This document shows positions 46,653 through 56,900 of a stretch of 64,000 bases of DNA, in pieces; the stretch's first letter is position 1; each line of letters opens with the position of its first letter. The DNA comes from Brachionus plicatilis (lineage: Eukaryota > Rotifera > Eurotatoria > Ploima > Brachionidae), in NCBI GenBank assembly GCA_010279815.1, contig QEOQ01000658.1, positions 534,251 to 598,250 on the forward strand, read 5' to 3'. A program made the translations under genes and the position numbers. The notes beneath the pieces are model-generated. The model made no database searches, was not told the DNA's origin, and saw only the letters and a list, made by a program, of their open reading frames with translations.

Positions 46653-47923
46653 AAGGCTTCCAATCAGTTTAATTCTTTTCGATCTTACTCTGAGAAAAAT
46701 CTTGCGAAATTGAGGGTTTTTTTGTCAAATTTTGATTTCTCTATTATAAATTCTTTTGAAAACATTCATGAAAAATGGAAGTTTTTGAGGGATAAAGTTA
46801 TGGAAGGTGTAGAACTATGCTGTCCGGAAAAAAAGGTTAAGTTGGCTCAAAATAAATGTTCCTGGTTTGATGATGAGTTAAAAGCAGCAAAAAACCTTAG
46901 GGATTTTTGCTATCATCATTATAACCAAACAAAATTGGCTAATCATTTAGATGAGTACAGGCAAGCTCGTCGGGATTTTAAAAGATTGAATAAGGCAAAA
47001 ATGACGAACTATTTTGGTTCAAAAAGAATGAAAGACTTTAAAAATTCCAAAAAATTTTGGAGTTTTTATAAGTCGTCAATTAAAATTGGAGGATTTTCTT
47101 TTGAATCTTTTCCTGAGGTGATTACACATGATGATTGTGTGGCATCTGGTTCTGTTGAACAAGCTGAAGTTTTTAATCGATGTTTTACATCGTTTGAATC
47201 TTCTTCATGTTCATCAGAAAATGATTCAGCGAGATTTATCTTTGATAAATTCCGGGATCTTAAGCTAAATAATACTTTTAAAACTCCAGGCTTTGTCTTT
47301 ACTCCTTTCAGTTTAAATGAAATAGAATCGGCATTATGTGATTTACCAAGTTCTAGCTCTGCTGGATTTGTTGGAATCCACTCAAAAGTCCTTAAAGCTA
47401 TGCCAGATTTACTCTGTCCAATCTTATTTCAACTTTTTAATTGTTGTCTGGAATCAAATAAGATTCCTGAAGATTGGAAAATAGCTGTAGTTACTCCTCT
47501 TTATAAAAATAAAGGGGAAAAGTCTAGTACTGATAGCTATAGAGCTATTTCAGTTCTTTCGCCGGTATCTAAAATGTTTGAAAAATTATTAGCCAAACAA
47601 ATTGTGTCTTATTTTGAGTCAAATAATCTTTTTTTTAAAGGACAGAATGGATTTAGAACTGGATTTTCCTGTCAAACGGCAATCCATGAATATATCTCTG
47701 AGCTGAACAATAGCCTAGATAAAAAAATGATTTCATTGTCATTATTTATAGATTTTAGAAAAGCTTTTGATCTAATCGATAACAATCTATTAATTCTCAA
47801 ACTTTTTCATTATGGATTTGACAATAATTCACATAGTCTTCTTGCGGATTACTTCGAAGATAGATCGCAAGTAGTAAAAGTTGCTGAACATGTGTCGAAA
47901 AAGGCTGACATAAAACTAGGTGT
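46653..47923 (+). CDS. LINE reverse transcriptase fragment, open but clipped at both ends
   Basis: An uninterrupted frame of more than 420 codons from an apron N-terminal to RT (SWFDDELKAAKNLRDFCYHH) into the RT domain: HSKVLKAMPDLLCPILFQLF, EDWKIAVVTPLYKNKGEKSS, NGFRTGFSCQTAIHEYISEL and SLFIDFRKAFDLIDNNLLIL (first catalytic Asp block). The sequence stops at IKLG, before the YADD box, where the 210-bp direct repeat begins; the frame then runs 13 codons into the repeat (stop 47958-47960). No endonuclease. The lack of any stop suggests recent insertion; without YADD it cannot be active. Confidence 0.8.
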
Positions 47924-48133
47924 GATTTTAGAACAATGGTCATTTTTTGTTGTTATTTAATTGTATCTTCTCGAAAACTAGACGGAAAAAAAACAATCTA
48001 TAGCTCATTTTAATCATAAAAAAATTCTCTACAAAACGATATATTAAACTCGCAACTTTTATATGGTGTCTTATGAGGACAACCTAGGTCGCAGGTAGGG
48101 GTCAATTAATAGGCCAGAGTGAACTAATTTTGA
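47924..48133 (+). repeat. Direct repeat, right copy flanking a LINE fragment
   Basis: Second copy of 46441-46650, offset by 1483 bp, apparently identical over about 200 bp. Confidence 0.92.
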
Positions 48134-48248
48134 AAAAAAAGTTTTATAAAAGTATCAATTTTAGAAACTAGAGAAAAAAAAGATGTAAACCCTCAAAATT
48201 TCACTATTATATCATTGTCCGTTCTCCATTTTTTTTCTAAATGAATTT

Positions 48249-48328
48249 TAAGACAACCATTTTTGGCCACGGGTGGTTGTCTTTTTTGCGCGTTGTCTGT
48301 TGTCTTTTTGGCCCGTTGTCTTTTTTGA
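48249..48328. repeat. GTTGTCTTTTTG short tandem/inverted repeat
   Basis: GTTGTCTTTTTTG-like units occur four times in 80 bp, with an inverted AAGACAACC at the start and GGCC words between. Probably another MITE end. Confidence 0.45.
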
Positions 48329-48674
48329 ATTCATATTAATATTAATTTGTTAAAGTATTTTTGAAAATATGCTTTTATAAAATAAAAAGAACATATCCAG
48401 TTAATGTAATTAAATTAATACTTTTTGAGGTAAATAAATTTAAACTCGGAATCTTTGTTATGTTGAAAAAAATTATTCATTTTGAATGTGTATAAGAATT
48501 TTCAAAAATGAATGCAAAAAAATTATTATTCATATACAAAAGCATTTTTTTCAAATATTTTTAAGAGTAAGCGCAATAGAAATGATTTTTGTTTTATCTA
48601 AATTTGTAAAATTATTTTCAAATATTGAATTAAAAATTATTTCAAAAAACTCACAAAAATATTTATCTGATAAA

Positions 48675-50059
48675 ATGAGTTCACAAACTTCAGATTTTAA
48701 TTTAATTGAAAAAGGCAAACAAAATTCTGCACAGAGAGCAGTCGATGAAAACATTGATCACGTGAGTTAAAAATTATTTTATTTTTTAAAATTTTCCTTT
48801 AATATTTGAAATAAATTATATATTGATAAGCTGTTATTATTGATAATGTTAAGCTCTAGATGTAATAATTATTTCAATTTTGTAAAATTTTAAAAATCCT
48901 TTCTTACAATTTTTTAAAATTTTCTTTAAAAATCTATTCAATTTTTGCGTAATTGGAATAAACTTTAAAAATCATCTAAAAAGCAAACAATTTTTCAACA
49001 AATGCTGAATAACATTTAGACATGAATCAATAATTTTTAATTTAGACAACAAAAATTATTGGGATTGGTAGTGGTTCGACAATAGTGTATGCTGTTGAGC
49101 GTCTGGGTATTAGCTTTATTAAAATAATCACTTCTTTATTTTTATATTCATATTTTAGCCCAAAGAGTTAACCAAGAAAATTTGGATATTTATTGTATCC
49201 CTTCTTCCTTCCAGGCGAAGCAGCTGTTGACAAAATACAAATTAAAAATAGCCGATCTAGAAACATTTACCAGTGTAATGATTGGCATCGTAAATTTTAG
49301 AGGAAAAAACTGAGAAAAGATTCAAAAAAAACTTTTTTATAAAAGTCTGAAATGGTTCGATAATTGTATCACCTTAAACATTCAATTTATCATCTAATTC
49401 TAACTTAAGCAAAAAATTAAAAAAAATTATTCATTATAATGCATGAAAAAACTTGATTAAGGTGATACACGGCCGATTACAGAACTAATTTTGGACATGG
49501 GACCAATCTTACTCTAAAATTAACAATGTCCACAAATTTTTTTTGTCAGAATAAAATAAATAAATTAATTTAGATTGATGTAACAATTGATGGAGCTGAC
49601 GAAGTAGACAAAGATTTAACATGCATAAAAGGTGGTGGTGGTTGTCACTTACAAGAAAAGTTAATCGCATTTTGTGCCAAAAAATTTATTGTAATTGCAG
49701 ATTTTCGTAAAAACTCAACAAAATTGGGTCAAAATTGGTCCAAAGGTATTCCGATTGAAGTATTACCTTCGGCGTATAGACTAGTTCAAGACAGAATTCA
49801 AAAGTTATATGAAGGAAGTGCGGTTTTGAGAGAATTTTCAGGTCCTGGACGCGGAAAAGCTGGACCAGTGATAACAGATAATGGAAATTTTATTTTAGAT
49901 TGGATTTTTAATTCCAACGAGGATAATGATTGGAAATCGATCAATCAGGGGATCAAATTAATTCCTGGTGTTATTGAAACTGGTCTATTTATCGGCTTAG
50001 CAAAAATGGCTTATTTTGGAAATTCTGATGGAACTGTAACCAAAATATCATCTGAATAA
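48675..50059 (+). CDS. RPIA: Ribose-5-phosphate isomerase A
   Basis: Four exons: 48675-48761, 49046-49106, 49159-49274 and 49574-50059, giving 249 residues. It interconverts ribose-5-phosphate and ribulose-5-phosphate in the cytosolic non-oxidative pentose-phosphate pathway. Motifs in order: GIGSGSTIVYAVERL (phosphate loop), IPSSFQAKQLL, TIDGADEVD (catalytic Asp region), KGGGGCHLQEKLI (catalytic Lys/Glu region), WSKGIPIEVLPSAY, AGPVITDNGNFILDW, PGVIETGLFIGLA and YFGNSDGT. All key residues are present. Introns 1 and 3 are 284 and 299 bp, intron 2 only 52 bp. The start at 48675 gives the usual short N-terminus; the frame is open upstream, so an earlier Met is possible. Intron 3 contains a small inverted repeat. 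Confidence 0.95.
49376..49468. repeat. Small inverted repeat in RPIA intron 3
   Basis: GTATCACCTTAA (49376-49387) and TTAAGGTGATAC (49457-49468) are exact inverses around AT-rich sequence. Likely a short MITE. Confidence 0.6.
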
Positions 50060-50285
50060 ATAATTTTAAAATTTGTATAAATTTTTGATACAATTTATTT
50101 CTGGTTAAGTATTTTTTTTGCATTGTTAATATTTAATTAGTATTTTAATTTTAAATTTATTATCTAATAATTTCTCATAAAACAATAAGTCACCTAAATG
50201 TTTTGTTTAAGCAAGCTATTTTTAAAATTTATCTTCGGTTTTAATGGTGATTTTTTGTTCAAGAATCTTAAATTTAAGAGTACTA

Positions 50286-50332
50286 CTCTTTTAAATGGGG
50301 GATTTCGAAAAGGAATCTCCCATTTAAAAGAG
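50286..50332. repeat. Hairpin downstream of RPIA
   Basis: CTCTTTTAAATGGGGGATT pairs with AATCTCCCATTTAAAAGAG around a 9-base loop. It lies about 225 bp after the stop codon. Function unknown; could be in the 3' UTR or a MITE core. Confidence 0.6.
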
Positions 50333-50339
50333 ATACATT

Positions 50340-51490
50340 TAAAAAGTGAATCAAGCATTAATATTTATTTTTTTTAATTTTTATTTAACATAAAATTTAT
50401 TTTTACAAAATCAAAACTAAAATAGATTTAAAATATATTTCAATTCACTTGAAAGGCTTAGTGCCATACTCTGTAGAAAGTGAACCCATTAATTAAAAAA
50501 AAGAATTAAATAAATAAAATACAAAAAAAATCTTATTTTAAGGTTTTGATCACTTCAATAATTGAATTCCAAAAGAAATTATAGTCAATTTCTTGTTCAT
50601 GGGACGTAATGAAATAATAAATTAGATAAAACTTTCGACAAACGTCTGTTAAAACAAAAACCATTAAGGAAAACCGTATTTATTTAATTTTGAAATAATA
50701 ATTTCTAACTTTTTAGTATAGTTCACTTTTTCAAAAATCTAAAATTTAAAATTTTAGTTTATGCTGTTGTTTATAGATTTTTATAGCAAATATTTTATAA
50801 AAAAATCAACTTAAAAGAAATAAATGAAAATTAAATATCTTAATATTTTTCAATAGAGTGAGAAATGACATTTTTGAGCAAAGCTTCAGCGTTATTTGAA
50901 TTTTGGTGAACAAACTTTAAAATATTAAATCAGCATTGTTTAAAATATGGAAAAAATTTATTTTTTGATTAGTAAAAATTAACAATTAAATACAATTCAA
51001 AATAGGTGTCTAAAAAATTCAATTAATCCTATGAAAAAATCTAAACAATTTATTCGGGCCAAGAAATTTGTTTGTATAGAAAAAAAAATAATTATAAATT
51101 AAATTGTCCAAAGTGAAATTTTAATTAATTTTTTATTTTTAATTTTAAAATTAGCTTACTTCAAAATTATTGTTCAAGAAAAAATTCAAAAGTTTTGTGA
51201 AGGCTATAAAATATTAATTAAAATAGTTAAAATAATTAAAATTTTAATTATATTTAATAATATTAATTTACACCAAAATTTCGGATTTAGCTAAATTATC
51301 TTTATTAAAAATATCTTAAAAAAGGTTTATTGTATTGGGGTAAAAGCTTTTTCAATACGATCGTTTCAGTTCAGTTAAACTGAGATTACTGTTTACTTTA
51401 AGGAAAATTTAGAATAATTTAGTTCATCGTAAAATGCTTTATTCAATTTATTTTAATTTTTAAATAAAAAAATTTTTATAAAATATTTTT
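50340..51490. other. Intergenic, no gene seen
   Basis: AT-rich stretch between RPIA and the LINE relics. No frame or paired repeat worth reporting. Confidence 0.4.
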
Positions 51491-51494
51491 TTGA

Positions 51495-52015
51495 TTAAAT
51501 TTTGTTTTCAATCCAGACAAGTCAGTTTGTCTTACTTTGAATCAGCTTCAAGTAAATTCCAAGATAAGTTTATTATAAATGACGTTCACATTCCTAATGT
51601 TGATGGGTTTGAGTACTTTGGACTTCCGCTTAGGATGGGGAAATTAATCACTAAATTTATCGAAGAGAAATGGAAATTTTACTTTTACTCATTATATGGA
51701 CTTGGTTGTAAGCCATAAGTTTCGAATCCTCATTTGATCGGCTTTCTGTTCAAAAAATATTGTCAATCGTCTATTACTTACTTGATAATGTTCTAATTAC
51801 AGATATTTTTTTAAATGAATTAGAAACTAGACAGACAGAATCTTCTACTAAAGAGAGTCATTGATTTGAAAAAATTTACTCATATAACTTCACTAAATGA
51901 GGCACTTAAAATTGAGTAAGTTGGTCAAATTTATTTTAAGCACAAGATCTTTTTTCTGGAACAGTTGATAAAAAGTCCACTGTTCCAGAAAAAACAAGAA
52001 TTATTTTTTTTTAAG
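51495..52015 (+). pseudogene. LINE reverse-transcriptase thumb-region relic
   Basis: Reads SLSYFESASSKFQDKFIIND, then FEYFGLPLRMGKLITKFIEE, then SLYGLGCKP, a stop, and further legible pieces in shifted frames (KHKIFFLEQLIKS near 51940-51975). The F.YFGLP...........KFIEEK and LYGLGCKP pieces are typical of an RT region following the YADD box. Frameshifts and stops throughout. Different clade from the piece at 52243. Confidence 0.6.
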
Positions 52016-52242
52016 ACAAAACCAAGATGAGTTAAACACAAGAAGTACATCGTTCTGTACCCAATTAAATAGGTTAGGAAAACGCATATTTATCAAATCT
52101 TTAGAGTATGAACCCAATTTATTTTTAAAAATATCAATGTGGGTGTAAGCGAATCAGTGAAGTTTATTATTGATTTAAATTTTTTTTTTCAAATTTTAAT
52201 TTTAATTTGAAAACAAAAATAGAAATTTTGCTTAATCGGGTT

Positions 52243-52913
52243 GAGATTTTTAGCGGTGTACCACAAGGGTCAGTGATTAGTCCACTATTGTTCGTTTTGT
52301 ATATCAATGATCTACCAAAAAGAATAAAGAATGTTGTCAAAATATATGCAGATGATGCTTAAATATTCTCGCAAACGGTATCAGAAATAAGCGCAGTTTT
52401 AGATTTAATTTTCAAGTGGACCCAAGATTGGCTTCTTCAATTCAACACATCAAAATGTGTGGTTATGCATTATGGTCATAAAAACAAAGAATTTCCTTAT
52501 TTTATTAATGGTAAGCAGTTGTTAACGTCAGAAATCGAAAGAGATCTTGGAGTTATTTTCAGTACAAATCTTAAATGGAAAATCAAGTGATATAAGCTAC
52601 AAACAAAGCAGGAAAACATTCGCTCGTTTTGATTGTAAGTTATTTCGTCCTATTTTGGGATTTGCGGTGCCTGTATGGTCTCCAATTCTAAGTCTGACTG
52701 TGAGAATTTTGAAAGAATTCAACGCAGAGCTACGAAATTTGTTTCTTCAATTAGAAACAAACCGTATGAAAGTACATTGAAGGCTTTGAACATTCCAAAT
52801 CTTGTGGAAAGAAGAAAAAGAGGTGATCTAATTCAATTTTACAAGTTCGTGCATGGAATAGATTTGTTTAAAAAAAACAATAATTTTAATGTCACTAACA
52901 TATCACAAAAATA
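52243..52913 (+). pseudogene. LINE reverse-transcriptase relic with YADD box
   Basis: Begins FSGVPQGSVISPLLFVLYIN, then KIYADDA followed by an in-frame stop, WTQDWLLQFNTSKCVVMHYG, ERDLGVIFSTNLKW, a frameshift near 52570, FRPILGFAVPVWSP, FERIQRRATKFVSSIRNKPY and ERRKRGDLIQFYKFVHGID. This is RT motifs from the GVPQGS box to the C-terminal RRKRGDLI region. At least one stop and two frame changes. Confidence 0.8.
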
Positions 52914-52924
52914 AAAAGAAACTG

Positions 52925-53262
52925 GTTGTTAGTTGTTGGTACTTGTTGGTCGTTGGAATTTGGCCAATCACCAACTACCANNNNNNNNNNNNNNNNNNNN
53001 NNNNNNNNNNNNNNNNNNNNNNNNNNNNNNNNNNNNNNNNNNNNNNNNNNTAATTTTTTATTTTTATGGTCCAAAGAGTTGACCGGCCAAATGACCGCCC
53101 GCCAAAAAGTTGGCCGGTTTTTTTTGCCGTCCGTGTATTTTGGACCGTTTATTTTGGCGGTCTAAAATATAGACCGCCTGGCTGACCTGGCTGCCAAATG
53201 ACCGCAAAAAACCGTCCGTGTAATGGACCGGTTTGTTTGACCGTATCCAACACTAATCTTAG
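52925..53262. mobile_element. GGCC/GACCG-rich inverted-repeat element with sequence gap
   Basis: The left side has repeated GTTGGT/TTGTTGGT words and CCAACTACCA, then 70 unknown bases (52981-53050), then arrays of GGCCGG, GACCG and CGGTC, ending near ACCGTATCCAACAC. Related to the block at 23286. The reported ORF across the unknown bases is not meaningful. Confidence 0.5.
52981..53050. other. Assembly gap (70 unknown bases)
   Basis: Seventy consecutive N within a palindromic, GC-rich element. True length unknown. Confidence 0.99.
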
Positions 53263-53264
53263 TG

Positions 53265-53945
53265 TGCCTCATCAGCATACTCGCTGGCTAGCCAGCTACA
53301 GTCAAAACAAACTACTACTACTACTAAAAATTAATCAAAAAATAATTTTTAAAATATATTTCAAAACAAAAAATAAACTTAAAACAAATTGAATTTCGCT
53401 TCGATTTGAGTACTAAATGTTTGCCACATTTTCCCTAATATTTTCTCGACTTTTTTATTTGGGCAGTCTCATCAACCTTATCCGAAACCAGAAAATAGTT
53501 GTTCTGATTAAATCAACACTACAAAAGTACTTTAACTTTCTAATATTTTATTCAAAATTTTTAAAATTATTAGTTAAATTAATCCAAAATTCAAATTGCT
53601 CTTTAAATTTAAGTTAAGTTCGAATTTTAATTTAAAAATCAAGTCAAATCTAAATTCAAATTTTTCTTTTATTTAAGATTTTATTCTAAAACAATTATTA
53701 CTTCTTTAATAGTCAATAACCTTTTCAAATTTTGTATTTATTCAAGCTTCAATTTGTGTCCAAAAAACCAATTCGATTTTATCTCTAATCAAAATATTGA
53801 AAATTATTTTTGAAATTTATCGTAAATGGAAAATTAATTTTGTAATATTCTAGGATAAAAAAGACAATTTTAAAAACTTTGCAAATTTTTAAAAAAAATA
53901 TTTAATCTTTATTTTAAAAAAAAACTTACTTCGTGTAACATATTT
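53265..53945. other. 5' flank of RINT1, no gene seen
   Basis: AT-rich intergenic sequence. ORFs of about 60 residues here are low-complexity. The RINT1 promoter probably lies here, but nothing specific is visible. Confidence 0.35.
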
Positions 53946-53949
53946 GACA

Positions 53950-56900
53950 ATGAGCTTGATGCAAGTTGAAACAATTTCAGCTGACACAGTCGATAAAATA
54001 AATGGTTTGATAAATGTTGACCGAAACTTGCTATTTGACCACGATAAGTTCAGAGAAATAAGTTTCAAATTAAACAAAAAGATAAATGCACTAAAAGATA
54101 ATATAGCAGTCAGTTTGCCAAGTCAATTTTCAACCCTTGATCAAAATGAATTTCTGCTATTTTGTTCCAGAATAAGATCGCTTAGCAAAAAGCTGGAACT
54201 TATCAAAAAAAAGGAACAACAAATACGACACTCGACTAACAACTTCAAATTGGCCATTGAATCTAACAAAGATGATTATTCAACAAATGGTCTATTAAAG
54301 CAATTTATATTGAAGTCTCTAAGTTTAAGCCGTGAGCGTGATTATTTTTCCACTTTAATTACTTTGGAAAATAATAAGCTTGAAATAGAAAAAAAATTAC
54401 AAAAATACAATTCAATATGTGAAAAAAAGCGACTTGTTGAAAATTCAAGAAAAAAACAGTCTGGCAATACCGACCAAGAAATAAATTTACACATTGAGCA
54501 GGCAGAAGTTCTAAAAGATTTGCTATTGAGTTACCAAGAATTGAAAGCTGTTTCAAAATCTTTGATCGAAACCCGATGCACCAATTTGAGAACATATATG
54601 ATCGATCTATTAGCTTTTATACAAAAACAATTGAGAGAAATTTTGACAGATGAACTCGAGGCAAGCTTACAGAAATTAAATTATCCTCATGTTACATTGG
54701 AAGTAAATCGAGCAGAGAATTTCGAAAATTTGAGAAAAAAAATTCACGATCACATTTACTATTTACTGGTTATTGATGTACCTTTTTTAGAAGAAGAACA
54801 AGATGGTGTATGCAGTCAAAATAGTGTGATCGAAACTTTGATTAAGCCTTTTGAAAAAAGATTTAAATTTCACTTTTTTACCAGTCGAAAAACAAACGAT
54901 ATTAATAAAGTATGACAATTAGATGGCTAATGTATTTCTAAATTCATTTTTTCATTCAAAATTTAGCCAGAATGGTATCTTTCCCAAATATTGCAGTGGA
55001 TAAAAGAACAGCAGGATTTTTTTAGCCGATTGATTCAGCCCATTTTTGACAAAATTGAATATTGGAATAAAAAATCAGCATTGGTAACTACATAAACAAT
55101 TTTTTTTATGCACTACGATTTTCTGTATTTACCGAAATTTACGTAAAATTATCCGGTAAATTTTAGTAAAAATTAAAAATTCCAAAATATTCTAAAAATA
55201 CTTTTTATGTTTTAAAATGAGGATTAAAAAAAAAAAAAATTCTATTTTTTTTCCAATTTTCATTTCTTTTAAATGATGTTAATTTTAAATTTAATTTTTA
55301 GTAAAAAAATCAAGGTAATTTACACAGTATTTTCCTGAATGTTCATAATTTTTAACACGAGTTAACATTTTCTTTCACAAATTTTTCAAAATTTTTAAGT
55401 CAAAAATTGGTTAAAAATAATAATAATAAGTTACATCAGAATGCCTGCGGAGCAAGACTAGCCGTAGTTTGGCTATGTAGGTGTGTTTCCTTAGAAAAAA
55501 TAAATGATAAGTTTAATTCTTTTTTTTTCTTTTATTTATATTTTTTTCTGCCGAACGAAATCGAGTCAAATATGAGTTATATCAAGACAAGATCATGACC
55601 ATATAAGGATTCAAAAGTAATTAAATTTATTTTTATGTTTCTTTATTTCTTTTTGGATCCATGTGTCTTTTTGTTATTTAAACAAAACATGTTTGATTTG
55701 ACTTGAAGATATCATAAAATAGGGAAAAGATGTTTTTTAAAAAAAAAATTAGAGAATATTTTTAATTATTTTAAAAAATAAAATTACAGAAATTTTTAAA
55801 ATAATATTTTTTAATTCCATATTATACAACAGTGATTTTAAATGAGAATTTACATAAATGTTCCTAAGCTAACCATATTTTTCGAAAAATAATGTAACTT
55901 TTAAAAAATTTGTGGAATATTTCGAAAATTTACGATTAATTTTAAATTATTAATTTATAGTTTTTGAAGAATTTTTTCTCCATACTTTTTGATTTGATGA
56001 ATTAAACAAAGAATCAAGCTTTACGTCAAACATAAAAATATTTCCAAGAACACATTAGATCATACAACATTAAATTATTATTGGATCTCTTATTTACTTC
56101 ATATGTTTAATATGATTCCCGTTTTGTTTCTAGTTTTTTTCTTTTGTTCTCTTTAATGTTCTTTTAACTACTAAGCAATAAAATTATCTAAGAAAATAAT
56201 TTTTAGCAGATATTAAATTTAAAAGAATTGAAGAAAGATACATGATCTGGGGAAAAGGCTATCGAGTGCTTGACTGAGGCCAATTTATCCTTAAACAAAT
56301 TAAATTCAACTTGGAACTTTTTTTTACTCAATATGTTTTAAAAAAATAAATGAATACATATTTTATATTACTGGTGGTTTTCTTTAATTTAATCAATGGC
56401 AAAAGAAAGTAAAAAATGATTTTTTTTGTTTTTAAATTTTGTTGAAAATAAAAAAATAGGAGTATTAAAAAAAAAATGAAGAAAAAAATTTACTTAGTTA
56501 AATTAGTTAAAATTGAGTCAAGTTTTAGCAAACTCGGTTGTATTTTTTCATTAATGCCTAAAATGATCTCATGTATTTAACATTGAATACACTTTTCGAC
56601 ATTTCGAGCTGGTATCCAGCGGTCAAGGTCAATATTTTAAGACCACACAAACCAAAGTTCTAAAACATAATAATATATTATTTGAATTTTTTTCAAATGT
56701 TAATATTTGTTCTAAAAAATCGCATTTGAATATTGATTCATTTTTACACATTTAAATTTATGAATTATAATTTTTTTTTTAATTTTTTTTTAAAAAAAAG
56801 TCAATTGACTTGACTTAAAATTTTTTTTATTAAAAAAAAATCACTAAAAATGAAAAATTTAGAGAATAAATAAAATAAAATAAATTTTTATTTTTTTTGA

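Noticed and set aside
46441..48133. 210-bp direct repeats as LTRs of a small retrotransposon
   Set aside because: They do not begin TG or end CA, no primer-binding site is visible, and the interior is non-LTR reverse transcriptase clipped at both ends.
48486..48674. N-terminal extension of RPIA from the upstream in-frame start
   Set aside because: Residues are low-complexity Ile/Lys/Phe, typical of translated AT-rich flank; the Met at 48675 gives a normal family N-terminus, though an earlier start cannot be fully excluded.
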